Shown here: in pieces, positions 57,831 to 64,000 of the stretch | Layout: each line of letters starts with the position of its first letter | Position numbering within the stretch: the stretch's first letter is position 1 | Origin: Dryas octopetala | Taxonomy: Eukaryota > Streptophyta > Magnoliopsida > Rosales > Rosaceae | Direction of reading: 5' to 3' | Assembly (NCBI GenBank): GCA_963921425.1 | Contig: OY992832.1 | Location: 21,426,835-21,490,834 of the forward strand | DNA length: 64,000 nucleotides | Position numbers and translations under genes: made by a program | Notes under the pieces: generated by a model | The model's database searches: none | What the model saw: only the letters and a program-made list of their open reading frames with translations | Told to the model about the DNA's origin: nothing

Positions 57831-59100
57831 TCCTTCTTGTGCCACTTGTCCATTACATACACTTAAAACTATGCATGTAATGTTTAGAGAAAAAAAAAAA
57901 AAATTTCATTCATTCCATATCTACCCTTAGAAAGTCTGTAGTTTTTTATTACTACCCAGCCCACTTGGGCCATTTCCAACGGTCCACCTTTTCATCCCAG
58001 CAGAAAAGTAAAATAAAAATTATATAAAATAGAATATATGGTCCTATTAATTATTTGAGTTTTTATTTATTTTTTTTACTCCAGCTGAAAATAAGCCAGA
58101 TAACTTAGTCCATGTACTATAATAACTTCTAGTCTGGTTTATTTTAATGAAATACGCGTGACAGGGAATCCACCGAATACTCAAACAGTATCGAGCACTC
58201 AGCACTATTTATTAAGTACTCAAAAATTATCACTGTCATACAATAACAATAATTGTCATTGTGCAACAGTATCTATTTGAACTGTATAAAAATAATACTT
58301 ATAAATATGCTTTATGTTTTTTCTTATATAAACATGTCAAAAACTAATGAAACCAACATAAAACATACAATTCAAGCTTATGAAGTCACATCTACCTGTG
58401 TTATAATGTAAAAATGACTGTTACTAATTGACACTATCCAGGTAGTTTAAAAAAAAAAACATACTGAGTGTTTGGCACAAAAAACACGGAGAAAGTTATA
58501 ATGTGAGTTTTTTTGTCATAAAGTAGACATATTTATCATTGTAATATTTTAGGTGGATTTAGTTATCATTAAAAACTGTAAAATAAGCTTTAAAATAATT
58601 TATTGTAATTATTTTTTTATTTTTAATTAACTCTTCAACAAAATCATTAATTGGATCAGAGTCTTTTCTCCTCCCTATTACGTCTCCTCCATTACTCCAC
58701 CATCTCCTCCTCCTCATATTTCAAATCTATAAAATAAAAAATAAAAAACAGAAAAAAAAATAATAATAAATCCAAGAATTTTGCAGCACATCTGCATATC
58801 ATCTCCTTCTTCTTTCTATATCATATCTAAAAAAAAAAAAAAAAGAGCAAACCCACATCTGCATATCCCTCCCTACACCCAACCTCGTGCCCACCTCTCT
58901 CTTCTTTTTCTTCCTTGTTTTTTTTTTTTTTTTTTTCTTCTCCAAATTCTGCAAAGCAATGGTTTAGGTGGGCAAGTTCGAAGCTGAAATGGAGGTGGAC
59001 CTCTTCCTCTGAAGCGCAACGGAATGAAAAAATTTATTTTTTCTAAACATTAAATGCATAGTTTTAAGTGTAAGTAATGGACATGTGGCACAAGAAGAAC
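57831..59100. mobile_element. Long-terminal-inverted-repeat element, about 1.27 kb
   Basis: The left arm (57831-57912) and the right arm (59022-59100) are inverted complements over about 80 bp; CTTCTTGTGCCAC, TGTCCATTAC and CACTTAAAACTATGCAT are shared. Pairing may extend a little further out. The inside has a CT-rich block (58670-58720) and AT-rich DNA, but no transposase. Arms of this length suggest a Mutator-like non-autonomous element; the target duplication was not found. It carries the micro-insertion at 58787. Confidence 0.65.
58787..58867 (+). mobile_element. Small insertion (53 bp) with A run and 14-bp target duplication
   Basis: CACATCTGCATATC stands at 58787-58800 and 58854-58867. 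The insert has a CT-rich head, about 16 A and then GAGCAAACC. The A run is internal, which is unusual, so it may be a retroposon with a transduced end or a different kind of duplication. Confidence 0.5.
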
Positions 59101-59904
59101 TAAGCAAATAGAGAAATGATATTATTTGACAATTAGTTTCGTATTGATCAAGTAAGAAATGATATTATCCTTGGAAGTCCTAACAAGATCATGGTGTCTT
59201 TATAATCACCCCCACCATGATGTCTGGGATTCGAGGCTGTACATCCCCTATGAGGTCTTCAATTAGGTGGGTCATACCTTTATTAAAAACCGAATTAAAG
59301 GTTGCTGTATATTTTCTTGGCCATTTGTGAGTAAATGGATCCATTTCATACACTTTCCAGTTTCGATTTCTCTCATTGAGTATGTAAAATGGTTGAGCGA
59401 TAATGTCAATTCAGTTCAAGCTTTATTGATCTTGTGTCAATAATTGAATTGACATGAAACAGTTTTGCTGTAATGGTTCAAATCAATTATATAAGTTAGT
59501 ACTTATTTTTTTTTAATCACTATTTATATATTTTTTTACAAATTAAAATCTATAAATATAATTATTTTAAAAATTATACAATTGAAAATGTCTCACTAAA
59601 ATCTTTCAAATGATCCTAATATTTAATATTTTAAAATCATCTTAAATTAATACCCAAAAGATATTAATCTCTACAAAAAAAAAATTGGTAAGAGTAAAAA
59701 TATGGGAAGAATTTTGGAAAAAAAAAAAAAAAAAGGAAAGAGTTTCGACCAATCAGAAGTTGCTAACTTTACACTCTCTCTCCTCACATGCATTTTATTT
59801 TTCAAGTGGGTCTAGTTTTTGCGTTTGTGAAGTTAATTTCAATTTGCATGTCAATTTCTTGACTCAATTCTTAACTTTTAGCACCTATGTCATTTTAATT
59901 TTTT

Positions 59905-60045
59905 ACATTAACACTCCATTACAAACTTTTTTTCTTCAAAAATGTCAATAAACTAAAATTGAATTGACATTAACACTCCATTACAAACTTTTTTTCTTCA
60001 AAAATGTCAATAAACTAAAATTGAATTGACATTGACAATCCATTA
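59905..60045. repeat. 62-bp tandem duplication plus partial third copy
   Basis: ACACTCCATTACAAACTT... occurs at 59911 and 59973 with a 62-bp period; a partial, diverged third start (GACAATCCATTAC) follows at about 60032. Non-coding. Confidence 0.75.
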
Positions 60046-60081
60046 CACATGCTCTTTCAATCTTATAGTTTGTGGGTCTTC

Positions 60082-60130
60082 AAAATCTTATATGAATTTT
60101 TTTTTTTTTGGCGAGGAAAATCTTATATGA
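60082..60130 (-). mobile_element. Micro-retroposon: poly(T)GGCGAGG with 14-bp target duplication
   Basis: AAAATCTTATATGA stands at 60082-60095 and 60117-60130. The 21-bp insert is A, 13 T and GGCGAGG; on the minus strand CCTCGCC plus poly(A). Confidence 0.68.
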
Positions 60131-61594
60131 TTTAAAACTATTGTAAAAGCTTCAAAACCCTATAATTTTGTGGTAAAGTTGAAAATTTGGAGAAACACGT
60201 TGATGGAAGTTACAATTTGGACCAACAAAAGTATAAAAATGAAAGTAGAAGAAAAAAGAAAAAATTACAGCGACGAAATCACGAAAGTGTAAATTGGGTC
60301 AAACTACAAAGAGAATTATTATGAAAAGTCAAACCCTCTAAAAGTCAGGCATCACAGGGCTACAAGCCCAAAAGACCCCACTGAAAAACCTTGACGCGGA
60401 TAAGAAGAGGTAAACAAAGAGAAATTTGTTTCCCAAGTCCGCGTGTACGGATTGGATTTTTATGGCATACAAGATGTTTTCACTTTATAAGCATAAAGTA
60501 TGCATCGAATTTAGATTTATGTCCCCCTCAGTGCCCTACAAGACTCGGTCTTTCATAAACTCAACACACATTAGACACTGCTTTCTTTCTACTTTATTGT
60601 CATATGCTATTTATTTAATAAACCAGAGGTAAAGAATGAGTCTATATGCATTTTTTTTTTGTCTCTATCAATTTCAGGTCTCTTTCAATTTGATTTTGGT
60701 TGTATTTTGGTTAATTTCTTTTTTCCATATTGATGTTGATGTTTTGGTGTTTTGTACTCCCGTCCGCCCCTGCGTACTTGCTTATGTTACTTTTATATGA
60801 TATTTAATCCACTGATCGACTTGACGTAGACCTAACTAGTTATATAACTTATAAGTATTGACTAAAAATAGGTTTAGAAAAAATAATGTGTTTTGTAAAT
60901 ATATTGTTTGGTCAAGAATTTGATTTTTGTTTATCAAACGATTTTGGGGAAGGTTGAATTTGAACTCGAATCTAAGTATAAGTATAAGTATAACTATTAA
61001 TCATTAGATTGAGTTATAAACTTCTAGAATTAACAGTAGTCTTCTCAATATTTTACTGTGAATAGATATTGGAATAGAAAGGACAATAATTTTATTTTTC
61101 ATTAGCATCCTCGTAAAAGCATCCTCGTAAAAAGTAAAACTTTGATATAAAGGATATATACACCTAACTTCATTATATTATAACAAATTATTAGAGAAAT
61201 AAACACGCAAAAAATATATAGAAAATTATGATTAAATATCAAGTTTTAATAATTTTTTGGTATAGCATGAAGATCATATAATATTTCAATTAAACTACTA
61301 AATTTAAATGTAGTTTCTTAGATTAAGTCACAAATATGTTGGCCCCTTTGATTTGAGCATTTTTCATTTGACAATTTTGTCTATGAGTCTATCAAAAAAG
61401 CCTACATGGCGCTTATGTGGAAGGGGCAATAAACTGCTACGTCATCTTATTTGACAGAACTTATAACGAACTTGACGAAATATGATATTTTGTAAAGTTC
61501 GAGGGGTAAAGTGGAAGGAATAAAGTTTCAAGGGGAAAATTGAAAATTGAAGTTACTTTTAGGGGACATTGGCGTAAATAAGCCTTTCATAAAT

Positions 61595-61653
61595 TGGTGC
61601 CTTTATGTTTTTTTTATTTTTTTATTTTTTTTTTATCAAATGGTGTCTTTATG
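61595..61653 (-). mobile_element. Micro-retroposon: T-rich insert with 13-bp near-perfect duplication
   Basis: TGGTGCCTTTATG (61595-61607) and TGGTGTCTTTATG (61641-61653) flank 33 bp of T with a few A, ending ATCAAA. One mismatch lies between the repeats. A second local 20-bp repeat (GTGTCTTTATGGATAATAAT at 61643 and 61675, 12 bp apart) overlaps the right copy. Confidence 0.55.
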
Positions 61654-62730
61654 GATAATAATATTAGTTGCTTAGTGTCTTTATGGATAATAATCCTCTC
61701 CTTTTTATGGTGCAATTATGGAGAAGAATATATTGTGATTTATAGAGGGATGATTAACTTAAATTTAGTGGGAAATGAAGGAGAGAAAAAGGGTAAGGTC
61801 TAAAAGGAAGGGACCATTTTGCCCTAAAAAAGGACCCCACGTGATTGGTACATGGTGCTATGCAAACAGAAATTTGGATGAAAAATGTGTAAATTGACGG
61901 AATAACCTCAATTGACATAATTAAAAAAGTCAGAGTTTTTAATTTTCCAAATTAAAAGTCTGGGGAAGCAAAATGACATTAAATCCTTAAAATGATGATT
62001 TGAGAGCTTCTTTATCTTGCCCCATAAGAAATATTTATATATCTACCACTCAAAATGAGTTAGAATTATGATATGACATTATTAAATAGTTCAATTCCTT
62101 ACAATATATTATAAAAAAATAAAATTGTCTTGGAATGTTGAAGTATGAATGAACAAATGAACAAAACCTGCAGCACTGAGAAAAATTGAAGCTATTATTA
62201 AAATAGACAATGGTATTTAGCCCAACTCTTGTTCCCAAGTTACATAGCATCCTTACATTTACTCTAGATATTGTTGTTTGTTTAAATACAATAGGGTGAT
62301 GTGGACTTATATCATGTGCCACATAAATAAGAAAGAAAAGGGGTTGGGAAAAAAAGATTACATCTTATCATTTTCCTATTAATTAGTGGAGATCATATTG
62401 GAAAGGTTATGTGGACCAATATCACAAACTAATTTGCTGAGGATGCAGATGAATAGAGCATGGAGTGGCACCACAGGGAATAGGCACAGCTGACTTGTTC
62501 AAAAGAGTTTTATTGGATGAGAGATAATCATCATTGTCTGCTCAAAATCACAAATGGAATGACATTATTAACACAAAACGACATTATTTTCTAACATAAC
62601 CGCGTGGGGTCGTGGACGTTTCGACCCAATCCAACCCCATATCCCCAAATTTCCAATTTCACTCGGAAAAGTATCTCTCTCTCTATCTCTCTCCCACTTC
62701 ATTCTTAATTTTGAACCTCAACCACCTCTA

Positions 62731-62738
62731 TATAAATA
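62731..62738 (+). promoter_or_regulatory. NAC090: TATA box of the NAC gene
   Basis: TATAAATA stands 72 bp upstream of ATG 62803, after a CT-rich stretch (62672-62700). The spacing fits a short plant 5' UTR. Confidence 0.62.
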
Positions 62739-62802
62739 GCTCTTACCCAACACAATTGATATTTAATTCAAACACCACAAACATAGAAATACTACAAACT
62801 AC

Positions 62803-63902
62803 ATGGAGGAGCAGCTGCCAGCAGGTTTTCGTTTTTACCCAACAGAAGAAGAATTGGTCTCCTTCTATCTTCTCAACAAGCTTGAAGGGAGGAGAGCAGA
62901 TAAAATTGGTCTTGTAATCCCAGACATAGACATTTATAGCAAAGAGCCATGGGACCTTCCAAGTACAATTCTCTTCTTCCCATTTCATCCGCCATTGTTT
63001 TAGTACAATTTAGTATAGTCCAGTACAATCCAGTATGGAGAAATGGGTACTAAAAATTGTACAGTAGATGAGTATTAATTTTGTTTTATGATTGCAGAGT
63101 TTTCTGGGGAGTTGTGCCAAGAAGACACTGAGCAATGGTTTTTCTTCACACAAAGGCAACAAAGAGAAGCCCAAGGAGGGAGGCCCAACAGGACCACAGG
63201 TTCTGGGTACTGGAAGGCCACAGGCTCACCTGGGTATGTCTTCTCCTCAGATAACAGGGTCATTGGAATCAAGAAAACCATGGTTTTCTATAAGGGCAAA
63301 GCTCCCACTGGAAGAAAAACCAAATGGAAGATGAATGAGTACAGAGCCATTGAAGCAATGGCAAACTCAACTACTAGCATTCCCCAGGTGTGTATAAATG
63401 ACCCAATTCCCAGTTCTTCACTCGTCCGAATCCCTTTTTCTTTTTTCTTTTTTTAATATGGGAGGATTCGAACTTGAGACAACGTTGAAAAGAGAAATAT
63501 CACTAAACCAATAACTAATTGGTATTGCTTGAATCTCTTATTAACTAGTATTGAAATTTCGTTTTTCTTTTCATGTAGTTGAGAAGTGAATTCAGATTGT
63601 GCCGAGTGTACGTGGTATCCGGGAGCTCTCGGGCATTCGACCGACGACCATTAGAACTAGCCGGAGCTCAGACACAACATGATCAAAATCAAAGTGAGTG
63701 CAGGGGGACAAGTAGTTGTTCTCAGAACAAGGCTACATTAGTGGTGGAGAAAACAAGCTCATCTGAAGAAACTTATTCATATTCAGGAGAGCTTGCTTAT
63801 GATCTCCCAGAGACTTCTGCAGGGAATAATAGTACTAATTGGGAGATGAATGGTGGTCTTGAACAACCTCTTTGGGAATGGGAACAACTCAATTTTCTGT
63901 AA
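62803..63902 (+). CDS. NAC090: NAC-domain transcription factor, NAC090-like, 257 aa
   Basis: Three exons: 62803-62962, 63098-63387, 63579-63902, with junctions CCAA|GTACAA...TTGCAG|AG and CCCCAG|GTGTGT...ATGTAG|TTG; the frame stays open throughout. The NAC domain fills about residues 5-165: subdomain [26 protein letters not shown]...[46 protein letters not shown] and the E part [20 protein letters not shown]. The short C-terminus ends [11 protein letters not shown], like the WEWEQL end of NAC090. Such proteins bind DNA in the nucleus; Arabidopsis NAC090 is tied to salicylic-acid and reactive-oxygen control of leaf senescence. The usual three-exon NAC structure is kept. Intron 2 holds a SINE-like insertion. 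Confidence 0.93.
63432..63530 (-). mobile_element. SINE-like piece in intron 2 of the NAC gene
   Basis: On the minus strand: box A-like TTGGTTTAGTGATA, box B-like AAGTTCGAATCC, then CCCATATT and an A-rich tail (seen as TTTTTTTCTTTTTTC on the plus strand). The order is that of a tRNA-derived SINE. Flanking repeats are unclear (GAATCCC / GAATCTC at most). Confidence 0.55.
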
Positions 63903-64000
63903 AACCAGAGCCACTTGTAAAACTGCTGCACTACTTGGATAGCTTATAGCTAGGATCATCAATCTATTTGAGGAAGCAGAGCATAGGCATAACTTAATTT
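63903..64000 (+). other. NAC090: 3' UTR of the NAC gene, cut by window edge
   Basis: Sequence after the TAA stop. No poly(A) signal is clear before the window ends. Confidence 0.5.

Larger units (their letters stand above)
55837..62700. other. Spacer between the WTF1-like and NAC genes
   Basis: The first 300 bp or so are probably the 3' UTR of the WTF1-like gene. At 57299-57390 a short frame with GSGALSVTPGVAAATR sits between an acceptor-like GTGCAG and a donor-like CTG|GTGAGT; it could be an exon remnant but has no partner. Inverted-repeat and micro-retroposon insertions (57831-59100, 58787, 60082, 61595) and a 62-bp duplication (59911) are listed separately. At about 60955-61015, GAACTCGAATCT words with TATAAG repeats may be an old SINE. 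The rest is AT-rich and holds no supported gene. Confidence 0.5.

Overview
The window is nuclear DNA from a flowering plant, most likely a core eudicot. It has AT-rich intergenic DNA, short introns, Ty3/gypsy and Ty1/copia retrotransposons, MITEs, and genes of plant-specific families (NAC, S40, PORR, Ole e 1, WNK). I cannot name the species. Family names come from reading translated motifs; no database search was run.

Left part (1-17.2 kb), transposon-rich. A Ty3/gypsy element of the Tat type (two RNase H domains and an antisense gene) fills 1-11678; its 5' LTR is cut by the window edge. Its gag-pol is broken in at least five places, yet the visible LTRs differ by one base in 605. The antisense three-exon gene in its 3' region is still open. 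The element sits in a decayed nuclear copy of chloroplast petD. That copy is also split by a 2558-bp solo LTR with a perfect 5-bp target duplication and by a palindromic MITE with a 9-bp duplication; another MITE lies at its end. A broken Mutator-like transposase fragment follows on the minus strand.

Middle part (17-36 kb). It holds a WNK kinase gene on the minus strand with no visible coding intron, a short Helitron, and an intronless S40-type senescence-regulator gene. Long gene-poor stretches carry small insertions.

Right part (36-64 kb). A complete Ty1/copia element (35985-40901, TSD GATTT) has four in-frame stops and no frameshift. Then come an Ole e 1-like secreted protein gene (two exons), nested inverted-repeat elements, a WTF1-like PORR-domain organelle splicing factor gene with a 5'-UTR intron, and a NAC090-like transcription factor gene (three exons) at the right edge. 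The five host genes show no operon-like or pathway relation.

The least expected signal is a scattered set of very short insertions (16-110 bp). Most are little more than a poly(A) or poly(T) run, and each is flanked by a direct repeat of 11-22 bp. They look like extremely 5'-truncated retroposons and tRNA-derived SINE pieces.
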